Below, one piece after another: positions 1 through 6,255 of a stretch of 13,331 nt of DNA. Positions within the stretch are counted from its first letter, which is position 1, and the number at the start of each line of letters is the position of its first letter. The stretch comes from Lachnospiraceae bacterium UBA7012 (GTDB lineage: Bacteria; Bacillota; Clostridia; Lachnospirales; Lachnospiraceae). Position numbers and translations under genes: made by a program. The DNA lies in NCBI GenBank assembly GCA_002449595.1, contig DJXE01000148.1, positions 1,557 to 14,887 on the forward strand, in the 5' to 3' direction. Below the pieces are notes generated by a model. It was not told the DNA's origin, ran no database searches, and was given only the letters and a program-made list of their open reading frames with translations.

Positions 1-240
1 CTGGAACGGATCACCACGGAATACGGCACGAAGCTCCGGATGAACAGAAGCATTCAGTCAGAAGGCAGTTTTGCCGTAATAAAAGAAGATATGAACTTTC
101 GAAGGTATCTTTACTGCGGCAGGGAGAATGCACTGGCACAAAGCGTACTTCTGGCGATCGCCTATAATATCAACAAGCTGCACTTCAAGATCCAGGGAGG
201 GCGGACAGGCCAGTTCCTGACGGAGTTGAAAAGCGCATAA
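1..240 (+). CDS. IS1182-family transposase, C-terminal fragment (5' end outside window)
   Basis: The frame is open from the first base and ends at a TAA at 238-240, so this is the last 79 codons of a gene that begins before the window. The residues read LERITTEYGTKLRMNRSIQS and then EGSFAVIKEDMNFRRYLYCG, followed by an ALAQSVLLAIAYNINKLHFK stretch. The pattern of Asn-Arg-Ser-Ile-Gln-(Ser/Gly)-Glu-Gly-Ser-Phe followed by a Tyr-Asn-Ile-Asn-Lys-Leu-His tail is typical of the C-terminus of DDE transposases of the IS1182 group. The EGSF glutamate would be the last acidic residue of the DDE triad; this is inferred. The catalytic aspartates lie off the window, so it cannot be said whether the element is active. 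The DNA here is less GC-rich than the genes beyond it, which fits a mobile element. The right end and terminal repeat of the IS could not be fixed. A small bulged hairpin (270-294) follows the stop. An internal ATG at 40 is not a credible start. Confidence 0.8.
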   Translation: MERITTEYGTKLRMNRSIQSEGSFAVIKEDMNFRRYLYCGRENALAQSVLLAIAYNINKLHFKIQGGRTGQFLTELKSA

Positions 241-347
241 TATTTGCTTCGTCAAAAACACAGACTGAAAGCCGGTTCACGAGTGGGAACGGCTCTATTA
301 AAGGACTCTTATTCCTCGAAGATAGAGGGAAAATCTACTGGTAGTGT

Positions 348-373
348 AAAAAAATCCGGCCGATGGACCGGAT
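348..373 (-). terminator. Rho-independent terminator downstream of murA
   Basis: Read on the minus strand, this is an 8-bp stem (ATCCGGTC / GGCCGGAT, with one T-G pair), a CATC loop, and a run of seven T starting at the stem base. It lies about 90 bases past the murA stop and has the shape of an intrinsic terminator for murA. The hairpin at 393-418 lies between it and murA and may help, since on this strand it is followed by TTCATTTTAATT. Confidence 0.75.
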
Positions 374-392
374 CTATTACAATTAAAATGAA

Positions 393-428
393 GCTGCCGC
401 ATTATCTAATGCGACAGCCCCTTTTTTT
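393..428 (+). terminator. Rho-independent terminator facing the IS side
   Basis: The arms GCTGCCGCAT (393-402) and ATGCGACAGC (409-418) pair with one mismatch around a TATCTA loop. CCCC and a run of seven T (422-428) follow. On the + strand this would stop transcripts leaving the transposase gene before they run antisense into murA. Confidence 0.7.
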
Positions 429-464
429 AACATCATTTAGGAAAAGACTTACCCGCGAATCTCG

Positions 465-1772
465 TCACTGCGCCCGCCGGAGGAACGTCCTCTTCGCGTT
501 CTCTTCCTCTTCTCTTGTGTCCACCTTCACGATCTCGCCGCCGAGGCTCCGCAGCTTCTCCGGGAAGTCCTCGTACCCGCGCTCGATGAAGTGAATGTTA
601 AAGACCTGGGAGAGACCCTTCGCCGCCAGCGCAGCTGTCACAAGGGCTGCTCCTGCGCGCAGGTCCGGTGCGTCGATCACGGCACCGTGGTACTGCTCTA
701 CGCCCGTGACGATCGCGGTGTTGCTCTCCACCGTGATGTTTGCTCCCATCTTGATGAGCTCATCCACGTATTTGAACCGGTTCTCGAAGATGCTCTCCGT
801 CACGATGCTCGTGCCGTTCGCGAGGCCCAGAAGGACCGCGATCTGCGGCTGCATGTCCGTCGGGAATCCGGGATAAGGAAGCGTCTTTACGTTCGTGTGC
901 CCCAGTCTCTTCGAAGCGACGACGCGCAGCGCGTCATCGGACTCTTCGATCTCGCAGCCGATCTCGATCAGCTTCGCCGACAGGGACTCCAGATGCTTCG
1001 GGATGACGTTGGTGATCGTGACGTCGCCCTTCGTGGCCGCCGCCGCGAACATGTAGGTACCCGCCTCGATCTGGTCAGGGATGATCGCGTACTCCGTGCC
1101 GTGCAGGTGATCGACGCCCTTGATGCGGATCACGTCGGTACCGGCGCCCTTGATGCGCGCGCCCATGCTGTTCAGGAAGTTCGCGAGGTCGACGACGTGC
1201 GGCTCCTTCGCCGCGTTCTCGATGATCGTCGTTCCCTTCGCGAGGCTCGCCGCCATCACGATGTTGATCGTCGCGCCGACGGAGACAACGTCCATGTAGA
1301 TGTGAGCGCCTGTCAGCTCTTCCGCCTCCGCGCGGACGAGGCCTCTCGATTCCAGAGAGACGTCCGCACCGAGCGCGCGGAACCCCTTGATGTGCTGGTC
1401 GATCGGCCGAAGGCCGATGTTGCAGCCGCCGGGCAGCGCGACCTGCGCTCTCTTGTACTTGCCGAGCAGTGCGCCAATCATATAATAGGACCCTCGGATG
1501 CGGCGGACGTACTCATTGTCCACCGGCAGATCCTGGATCCCGGCGCCATTGATGATATATGTATGCCGATCCGGATGCTGAACGTCCGCGCCGATGCTCT
1601 TGATCGCCTGAACAAGCACGCGGATATCACTGACATCCGGAACATTCTCTATAGTAACGGCCTCGTCCGCCATGATCGAAGCTGCCAGAATGCCAAGCGC
1701 CGCATTTTTCGCGCCGGCGATCTCAACTTCACCTGAGAGCGGATTCCCGCCGTGGATAACGTAGTGTTCCAT
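465..1772 (-). CDS. murA: UDP-N-acetylglucosamine 1-carboxyvinyltransferase (MurA)
   Basis: MurA is the cytoplasmic enzyme that moves enolpyruvate from PEP to UDP-GlcNAc, the first committed step of peptidoglycan precursor synthesis and the target of fosfomycin. The frame gives 435 residues with the family's two-domain EPSP-synthase-like fold. Key residues visible from the chosen start: Lys22 and Asn23 in GAKNAAL, the fosfomycin-reactive Cys117 in [15 protein letters not shown], the general-base Asp306 in [11 protein letters not shown], and the late Asp-Leu-Arg-Ala segment carrying the conserved Arg. The last 18 residues or so are a charged extension beyond the usual end. The ATG at 1772 is chosen because AAGG lies 5 bases before it; an in-frame TTG at 1784 has no ribosome binding site. 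A promoter (1810-1838) and an SOS-like box (1840-1853) precede it, so it is probably transcribed apart from the amylosucrase gene 137 bases upstream. Clostridia often have two MurA paralogues; which one this is cannot be told. Confidence 0.97.
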   Translation of the reverse strand: MEHYVIHGGNPLSGEVEIAGAKNAALGILAASIMADEAVTIENVPDVSDIRVLVQAIKSIGADVQHPDRHTYIINGAGIQDLPVDNEYVRRIRGSYYMIGALLGKYKRAQVALPGGCNIGLRPIDQHIKGFRALGADVSLESRGLVRAEAEELTGAHIYMDVVSVGATINIVMAASLAKGTTIIENAAKEPHVVDLANFLNSMGARIKGAGTDVIRIKGVDHLHGTEYAIIPDQIEAGTYMFAAAATKGDVTITNVIPKHLESLSAKLIEIGCEIEESDDALRVVASKRLGHTNVKTLPYPGFPTDMQPQIAVLLGLANGTSIVTESIFENRFKYVDELIKMGANITVESNTAIVTGVEQYHGAVIDAPDLRAGAALVTAALAAKGLSQVFNIHFIERGYEDFPEKLRSLGGEIVKVDTREEEENAKRTFLRRAQ

Positions 1773-1809
1773 AAACACCTTCAAATAAGAAGCGTTTCAC
1801 GTCATGCAT

Positions 1810-1838
1810 AGAATAAACCAGCCTGCGGCATCTGTCAA
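1810..1838 (-). promoter_or_regulatory. Sigma-A-type promoter of murA
   Basis: On the minus strand a consensus -35 TTGACA (1838-1833) is separated by exactly 17 bases from TATTCT (1815-1810), a 4-of-6 match to the -10. Transcription would begin near 1803, giving a leader of about 30 bases before the murA ATG. Confidence 0.7.
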
Positions 1839-1839
1839 A

Positions 1840-1853
1840 CGAACGCGCGTTCG
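1840..1853. promoter_or_regulatory. LexA/DinR (SOS) box-like palindrome upstream of murA
   Basis: CGAACGCGCGTTCG is a perfect 14-base palindrome and matches every position of the Gram-positive SOS box CGAACRNRYGTTYG. It stops one base short of the murA -35, where a bound repressor would block RNA polymerase. No other gene starts near it on either strand. A match this complete is rare by chance, but a GC-rich palindrome could have another origin. Confidence 0.5.
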
Positions 1854-1909
1854 CGGTGACCGGTGTGGTCAGCGCAGGCGGATCCTTCCCTGTTTTCCCG
1901 CTTAGATCC

Positions 1910-3754
1910 TCATGAATCGCCGAACTCACAGATGAGCCAGACGAATCCTCCGGCCGGAAGCTTCACGCTGTGCTTGTCCACAGATGCTCCGGTCACCAGG
2001 TCCGTAAACTCCCCGAGTTCGTCCAAAGACAGGACCTGCTCTCTCTCCGAGAAGCTGAAGAATGCGCAGAGCTTCTCCCCGTCGCAGTAGCGGCCGATCC
2101 CCAGCACGCTCTGGTTCCCGGTCCCGATGAGCCAGGTATCCGCCTCCGCGGAAAATGCGCGATGCGCGGCACGAAGTTTTTCCAGCTGCCGGATCGCCGT
2201 GAACAGGCGGTTCTCCACTGTCCCCTTGCTGTCCGCGCGCGCCGCGGCGTTCCAGTCCAGCTTACCGCGGTGGATATAGCGGCTGTCATCCGATTTCAGC
2301 GGATCGTCGTGATAGGAATAGTCGTTCTCCTGCCCGATCTCGTCCCCGCTGTAGATGATCGGGAGGCCGCTCAGCGTGAACATCATCGCATGGAGCATGA
2401 CGTCCATGCGAAGCGCAGTGCTGATCCTCTCCTCATCCCCGCTCTTTCGCGCCGTCTCCAGGCCGCAGAGCGAAGCGGTCGTGCCGCAGAGCCTCGCGTC
2501 GCCCAGCGTCGGGTCGTCGTTGTAGAGTTCACCCCGCGACGGGCTGTCCGGCCACTTTCCGGTCAGGTAGTCGTTGAGGTACTTCTTGTGCGCGACCTCG
2601 CCGTAGCCGAACGTCTGGAGAAAAGGATAATCGAGCCCCCATCCTATGTCGTCGTGGCATCGAAGGTAATTGAGGAAGCCGTACTCCTTCGGCAGCCGGA
2701 ACACCTGCCCGAGCTGATGGCTGAGCAGGCGCACGTCCTTCGTCGCCACCGTGTGCCAGATGCTCGCCATCGTGGTCACGTTGTAGAGCATGTGGCATTC
2801 CGGCTTTTCCACGCTGCCGAAATAAGGGACGACCTTGGAAGGCTCCATGACGACTTCCCCGAGGAGCAGCGTCCCCGGACAGACGATCTCGCAGGCGAGC
2901 CGCATCAGCCGGACCAGCGTGTGGACCTGCGGGAGATTGCGGCAGTTCGTGCCGAGTTCTTTCCAGATATAGGGCACCGCGTCGAGCCGGATGACGTCCA
3001 CTCCTTTGTTGCAGAGGAAAAGCATATTCCGCGTCATCTCGATGAACACAACGGGATTTGAGTAGTTCAGGTCCCACTGGAAGGGGTAGAAGTTCGTCAT
3101 GACGACCTTGCCGGCCTCTTCACACCAGGTAAAGCTTCCCGGCGCCGTCGTGGGAAACACCTGCGGCACCGTCTTCTCGAACTCGTTCGGGATGTCCCAG
3201 CTGTCGTAGAAGAAATACCTGTCCTGGTACTCCTTCTCTCCCGCCTTCGCCCGCCTGGCCCATTCGTGGTCCTCACTGGTGTGGTTCATGACGAAGTCCA
3301 GGCAGATGCAGATCCCGTGCGCATGGCACTCCCTTGAGAGCTCCGTGAGGTCCTCCATCGTCCCGAACTGCGGCTGAATGGTCCGGAAGTCCGAGACCGC
3401 GTATCCGCCGTCGCTGCGCCCCTCCGGGCTCTCCAGAATCGGCATCAGGTGAAGATAGCGGATCCCGCATTTCCTGACGTAGTCCAGCTTCGCCCGGACG
3501 CCCTGCAGCGTGCCGGCGAAGGACTGCACGTAGAGCTGCATGCCGGTCATGGCGCGGTCCCTGTACCAGTCGGGGCTCTTCAGGCGCTTCAGATCCAGCC
3601 GCTTCATGTCCTGCGGCCGTTCCTTCCACATCTCCTGCAGCATCCGGACAAACTCCCCGCACGCCTGTGCGCCGGAAGGGTACAGCGTCCCGAACAGTTC
3701 TCTCAGTTCCGGCTCGTACCGGTCCAGTCTCTCTGTAAACCCATTGCGTTTCAT
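1910..3754 (-). CDS. Amylosucrase-like GH13 glucan synthase (GH13_4 type)
   Basis: Amylosucrase splits sucrose and adds the glucose to an alpha-1,4-glucan, releasing fructose. The 614-residue length is close to known amylosucrases. An N-terminal helical part (about 1-70) precedes the barrel, which starts near MQLYVQSFAG. Visible motifs: SDGGYAV (Asp115, Tyr118), DFVMNHTSEDHEWA, GVDVIRLDAVPYIWKELGTN with nucleophile Asp258, LLGEVV with acid/base Glu300, and LRCHDDIGW with the transition-state Asp368. Asp115 and Arg492 (in DDSRYIHR) appear to match Asp144 and Arg509 of the Neisseria polysaccharea enzyme, which hold the glucose ring of sucrose; this rests on a mental alignment. The WKELGTNCRNLPQ stretch is more like amylosucrase than sucrose phosphorylase or amylase. 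There is no signal peptide, so it acts in the cytoplasm. The ATG at 3754 has GGAG 6 bases before it. It lies 96 bases after the acylphosphatase gene on the same strand. A sucrose hydrolase of the same subfamily remains possible. Confidence 0.85.
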   Translation of the reverse strand: MKRNGFTERLDRYEPELRELFGTLYPSGAQACGEFVRMLQEMWKERPQDMKRLDLKRLKSPDWYRDRAMTGMQLYVQSFAGTLQGVRAKLDYVRKCGIRYLHLMPILESPEGRSDGGYAVSDFRTIQPQFGTMEDLTELSRECHAHGICICLDFVMNHTSEDHEWARRAKAGEKEYQDRYFFYDSWDIPNEFEKTVPQVFPTTAPGSFTWCEEAGKVVMTNFYPFQWDLNYSNPVVFIEMTRNMLFLCNKGVDVIRLDAVPYIWKELGTNCRNLPQVHTLVRLMRLACEIVCPGTLLLGEVVMEPSKVVPYFGSVEKPECHMLYNVTTMASIWHTVATKDVRLLSHQLGQVFRLPKEYGFLNYLRCHDDIGWGLDYPFLQTFGYGEVAHKKYLNDYLTGKWPDSPSRGELYNDDPTLGDARLCGTTASLCGLETARKSGDEERISTALRMDVMLHAMMFTLSGLPIIYSGDEIGQENDYSYHDDPLKSDDSRYIHRGKLDWNAAARADSKGTVENRLFTAIRQLEKLRAAHRAFSAEADTWLIGTGNQSVLGIGRYCDGEKLCAFFSFSEREQVLSLDELGEFTDLVTGASVDKHSVKLPAGGFVWLICEFGDS

Positions 3755-3775
3755 CTCATTCTCCGTATATCAGAT

Positions 3776-3800
3776 CTGCCGGAACCGTACCGGCAGTTTT
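3776..3800. other. Hairpin between acylphosphatase and amylosucrase genes
   Basis: CTGCCGG (3776-3782) and CCGGCAG (3790-3796) form a perfect 7-bp stem with a 7-base loop. A short T run follows only on the + strand (3797-3800), where no gene needs ending. On the coding (minus) strand it sits about 20 bases before the amylosucrase start and has no T tract. It may protect mRNA or dampen readthrough. No clear promoter was found for the amylosucrase gene in this gap. Confidence 0.4.
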
Positions 3801-3850
3801 ATTCGCTTCTCATCCGCGATCCGGGCGCGGCGGCTTCCGTTCCAAAACCG

Positions 3851-4123
3851 TCACCAGAACAGGACGCGGAACGCCCTCTCCTGCGGATCAACGGGAAGCC
3901 CCGTACACTCCCATCTGTCGATGCGAATGTACGGGGCGTTCTCCACCATCTCCCGCATCCTGTCGATGGCGGGAGCGTCTCCCTGAACTTCAGCGGTGAC
4001 CGATCCGTCGTACTCGTTGCGCACAAAGCCGGTCAGACCCATTGCTCTGGCTGCCTGCCGCACCGTGTAGCGCAGTCCGACCCCCTGTACGGTGCCGTAA
4101 AACCGAAAACGACGCCTGATCAC
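3851..4123 (-). CDS. acyP: Acylphosphatase
   Basis: This small cytoplasmic enzyme hydrolyses acyl phosphates such as acetyl phosphate, carbamoyl phosphate or 1,3-bisphosphoglycerate. Its 90 residues are the family's normal length. The signature is clear: GTVQGVGLRYTVRQAARAMG followed by LTGFVRNEYDGSV, giving catalytic Arg18 and Asn36. The usual Phe of GVGFR is Leu here. The start is a GTG at 4123. The AAGGA that serves it begins inside the TAA stop of ptsI and lies 7 bases before the GTG, so it is tightly linked to ptsI with a gap of only 11 bases. Family membership is secure. The in vivo substrate and the reason for its linkage to the PTS are unknown. Confidence 0.92.
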   Translation of the reverse strand: MIRRRFRFYGTVQGVGLRYTVRQAARAMGLTGFVRNEYDGSVTAEVQGDAPAIDRMREMVENAPYIRIDRWECTGLPVDPQERAFRVLFW

Positions 4124-4134
4124 GGTCGCTTCCT

Positions 4135-5784
4135 TTATGCTTCCTGTTCCTTCGGCGGCTGGCGAAGGTCGATGCCGCGGATCTCTTTCCTCAGCGGCAG
4201 GACGCTCGTCGGATTGACCGAGAGCTCATCGATGCCCATGCGCAGGAACGTGTCCGTCAGGGACAGATCCGCGCCGAGCTCGCCGCAGATCCCGACCCAG
4301 ATGCCGTGCCTGTGGCCGGCCTCGACCGTCATCCGGATCGCTCGCAGCACAGCCGGGTGATGCGTATCCGAGAACGGCTCAAGCTTCGCATTCTGGCGGT
4401 CGATCGCGCAGACGTACTGCGTCAGGTCATTCGTTCCGATCGAGAAGAAATCGACTTCCTGCGCGAGTTCGTCGGCGCAGAGCGCTGCCGCCGGTGTCTC
4501 GATCATGATGCCGACTTCGATATCGCCCATCGCGGCGCCTTCCTTTTCCAGTTCCTTTCGGCACTCGTCAAGGATCGCGCGGCACTCTTTGACTTCGCGC
4601 ACGCTGATGATCATGGGGAACATGATCGCCAGATTGCCGTACGCGGAAGCGCGAAGGAGCGCCCTGAGCTGTCTCTTGAAGAAATCCTTCCTCGTCAGGC
4701 AGATCCGGATCGCGCGGAAACCGAGCGCCGGGTTTTCTTCGTGATCGAGGTTCATGTAATCGATCGTTTTGTCCGCGCCGATATCGCACGTGCGGATGAC
4801 GACCTGCTTCGGTGCCAGTGTCTCCAGCACTCTCCGGTAGGCGCCAAACTGCTCTTCCTCCGAAGGGTCATCCTTGCTGTTCAGATAGACGAACTCCGAG
4901 CGGAACAGGCCGACGCCTTCCGCGTCGTTCACCTGTACTGCGCCGACGTCCTGCGGGCCGCCGATGTTGGCGTAGACCCGGATCGTCCGTCCGTCGATCG
5001 TCGTGCTTGTCTTGCCCTTCAGATCCTGCAGCAGCGCTTTCTTCCGGATGTCCTCCTGCTGCTTGGCGGTGAGGCTCTTTAAGAGGTCCTCCGTCGGGTC
5101 GACGTAGACGCACTGGTTGTAGCCGTCCAGGATCGCCATTTTGCCGTCCCAGGAGTCGTTGATCTCCTTGCACTGGATCAGTGTCGGGAGATTCATGCTG
5201 CGCGCCAGGATCGCCGTGTGGGAATTGCTGCTTCCCTCTCTCGTGATCATGCCGAGCAGGAGGGATTTGTCGAGCTTGACCGTCTCTGACGGAGCAAAGT
5301 CCTCGGCGACCAGGATCGCCGGTTCCGTGCCCTGCATGCTCATGGCATCCAGGCCCATCAGGACGTCGAGCACGTCGTTCTCCACGTCGATGACGTCCGT
5401 GCTTCTCGCCTGGAAGTAGGGATCGCTCATCGTGGCGAATGCTTCCGCCTGATTGTCGAATGCTTCCTTGACCGCATATTCCGCGCTGCGCTTCTGGCCG
5501 GTGATGATCTCCGTGACCGCCTCATACAGGTCCTCGTCGTCCTCCAGCAGCCCGTAGTGGAACATGAAGATGCCGGCGGCGTCTTCACCCGCCTGTACCA
5601 GCGCCTTCTCATACAGGACCATCTGCTGGTCCTGGACGCGGACGCGCGCCGCCTCAAACCGGTCCAGCTCCGCCTGTACGTCGTCGACCAGGGCGTCACT
5701 GATGACTCTCTCAGGCACTTTATAGATCCGGATCTTACCGACCGCGATCCTGTTTAAGATACTTTTCCCTGTTGCAACCTGCAT
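4135..5784 (-). CDS. ptsI: PTS Enzyme I (phosphoenolpyruvate-protein phosphotransferase)
   Basis: Enzyme I takes phosphate from PEP onto a histidine and passes it to HPr, starting the phosphate chain that drives sugar uptake. It is a soluble dimer. The 549 residues have the usual order: HPr-binding helical domain (about 30-145), phosphohistidine domain with His189 in EGSSNSHTAILARSM, and a PEP-binding barrel (about 260-540). In the barrel are GVGLFRSEFVY, IRTCDIGADK, the NPALGFRAIR loop, IMIETPAA, FFSIGTNDLTQY and Cys500 in VGICGELG. The active-site loop reads EGSSNSHT rather than the common GGRTSHT. The N-terminus (GKSILNRIAVGK) also departs from the textbook GIAASPGIAIGK. The enzyme is about 20 residues shorter than the Bacillus one. 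The ATG at 5784 has AAGGGG 6 bases before it. It follows ptsH by 38 bases and precedes acyP by 11, which indicates an operon. Confidence 0.97.
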   Translation of the reverse strand: MQVATGKSILNRIAVGKIRIYKVPERVISDALVDDVQAELDRFEAARVRVQDQQMVLYEKALVQAGEDAAGIFMFHYGLLEDDEDLYEAVTEIITGQKRSAEYAVKEAFDNQAEAFATMSDPYFQARSTDVIDVENDVLDVLMGLDAMSMQGTEPAILVAEDFAPSETVKLDKSLLLGMITREGSSNSHTAILARSMNLPTLIQCKEINDSWDGKMAILDGYNQCVYVDPTEDLLKSLTAKQQEDIRKKALLQDLKGKTSTTIDGRTIRVYANIGGPQDVGAVQVNDAEGVGLFRSEFVYLNSKDDPSEEEQFGAYRRVLETLAPKQVVIRTCDIGADKTIDYMNLDHEENPALGFRAIRICLTRKDFFKRQLRALLRASAYGNLAIMFPMIISVREVKECRAILDECRKELEKEGAAMGDIEVGIMIETPAAALCADELAQEVDFFSIGTNDLTQYVCAIDRQNAKLEPFSDTHHPAVLRAIRMTVEAGHRHGIWVGICGELGADLSLTDTFLRMGIDELSVNPTSVLPLRKEIRGIDLRQPPKEQEA

Positions 5785-5822
5785 AGTTCACCCCTTTGTC
5801 ACAACGAGACGCCGGTCCCCGA

Positions 5823-6080
5823 TCAGAAGTTGTTCTTGAAGAACTCTTCGATCGCGGGAGCGCACACGTCCTCATCATCGCCTTCTACGCGGACCGTGAT
5901 CGTATCGCCCTTCACGATGCCGAGGCCCATGAGCTTGAGCGTCTTCGCCGCGTCGCAGAACGCGTCGCCCTTGAAGACCTGGACGCTGCTGCCGAACTTC
6001 TTGACTTCCTGCTTCAGGAGGCCGGCCGGACGTGCATGGATGCCTACGGGATCTGTGATCGTGTACTGGAATTCTTTCAT
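5823..6080 (-). CDS. ptsH: PTS phosphocarrier protein HPr
   Basis: HPr carries phosphate from Enzyme I to the sugar-specific EIIA domains. The 85-residue protein has the active-site His15 in GIHARPAG, where Bacillus HPr has it, and aligns with that protein without gaps to position 54. At position 46, where Firmicute HPr normally has the serine phosphorylated by HPr kinase, this protein has Lys (AAKTLKLMGLG); position 47 is Thr. The ATG at 6080 is chosen because AAAGGA precedes it by 7 bases and it gives the standard HPr N-terminus. An in-frame TTG at 6104 would add 8 atypical residues. It lies between scrA and ptsI on the same strand, after a 171-base gap that holds two GC-rich hairpins. Confidence 0.95.
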   Translation of the reverse strand: MKEFQYTITDPVGIHARPAGLLKQEVKKFGSSVQVFKGDAFCDAAKTLKLMGLGIVKGDTITVRVEGDDEDVCAPAIEEFFKNNF

Positions 6081-6145
6081 TGCTTTTTCCTTTCTTTCAT
6101 TCAACTGATGATGTGTCTGCGTGTCTGCATGAACCTGTTTGTTCA

Positions 6146-6179
6146 GGCGGCCGGACGGCCAAAGAGCCCGTCCGGCGCC
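6146..6179. other. Strong GC-rich hairpin in the leader of ptsH
   Basis: GCCGGACGG (6150-6158) and CCGTCCGGC (6168-6176) pair perfectly around a 9-base loop. GGC/GCC extends the stem past a bulged base. No T tract follows on the minus strand, so it is not a plain terminator for scrA transcripts. It lies about 70 bases before the ptsH start and could act as an RNA processing or stability element. A weak promoter candidate (TTTACG, 15 bases, TAAAAT on the minus strand, about 6188-6214) lies just upstream. Confidence 0.45.
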
Positions 6180-6202
6180 TTATGCACATTTTAATACTCA
6201 CT

Positions 6203-6255
6203 GTGATCCGTAAAACTCCCGGAAAACCGGTCTCCGGACCGGTGGCCCGGATCAC
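6203..6255 (-). terminator. Nested inverted repeat at the scrA stop, possible weak terminator
   Basis: The core stem ACCGGTC/GACCGGT (6226-6243) has a 4-base loop and, read on the minus strand, is followed only by TTT and then CC. An outer repeat, GTGATCCG (6203-6210) and CGGATCAC (6248-6255), encloses it and includes the scrA stop codon. The short T run suggests partial termination or 3' end protection, which would let some transcripts continue into ptsHI. Confidence 0.4.

Noticed and set aside
591..1736. A 381-codon open frame antisense to murA
   Set aside because: It mirrors a certain murA gene. Its product is an Arg/Asp/Val-rich low-complexity sequence typical of reverse frames in GC-rich DNA, and it has no family resemblance.
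1785..1909. A terminator after the amylosucrase gene
   Set aside because: Only short stems such as TGACC/GGTCA are present and none is followed by a T run, so readthrough into murA cannot be excluded.
1729..1929. A 66-codon frame on the minus strand between the amylosucrase gene and murA
   Set aside because: It overlaps both genes, has no ribosome binding site or family resemblance, and covers the murA promoter region.
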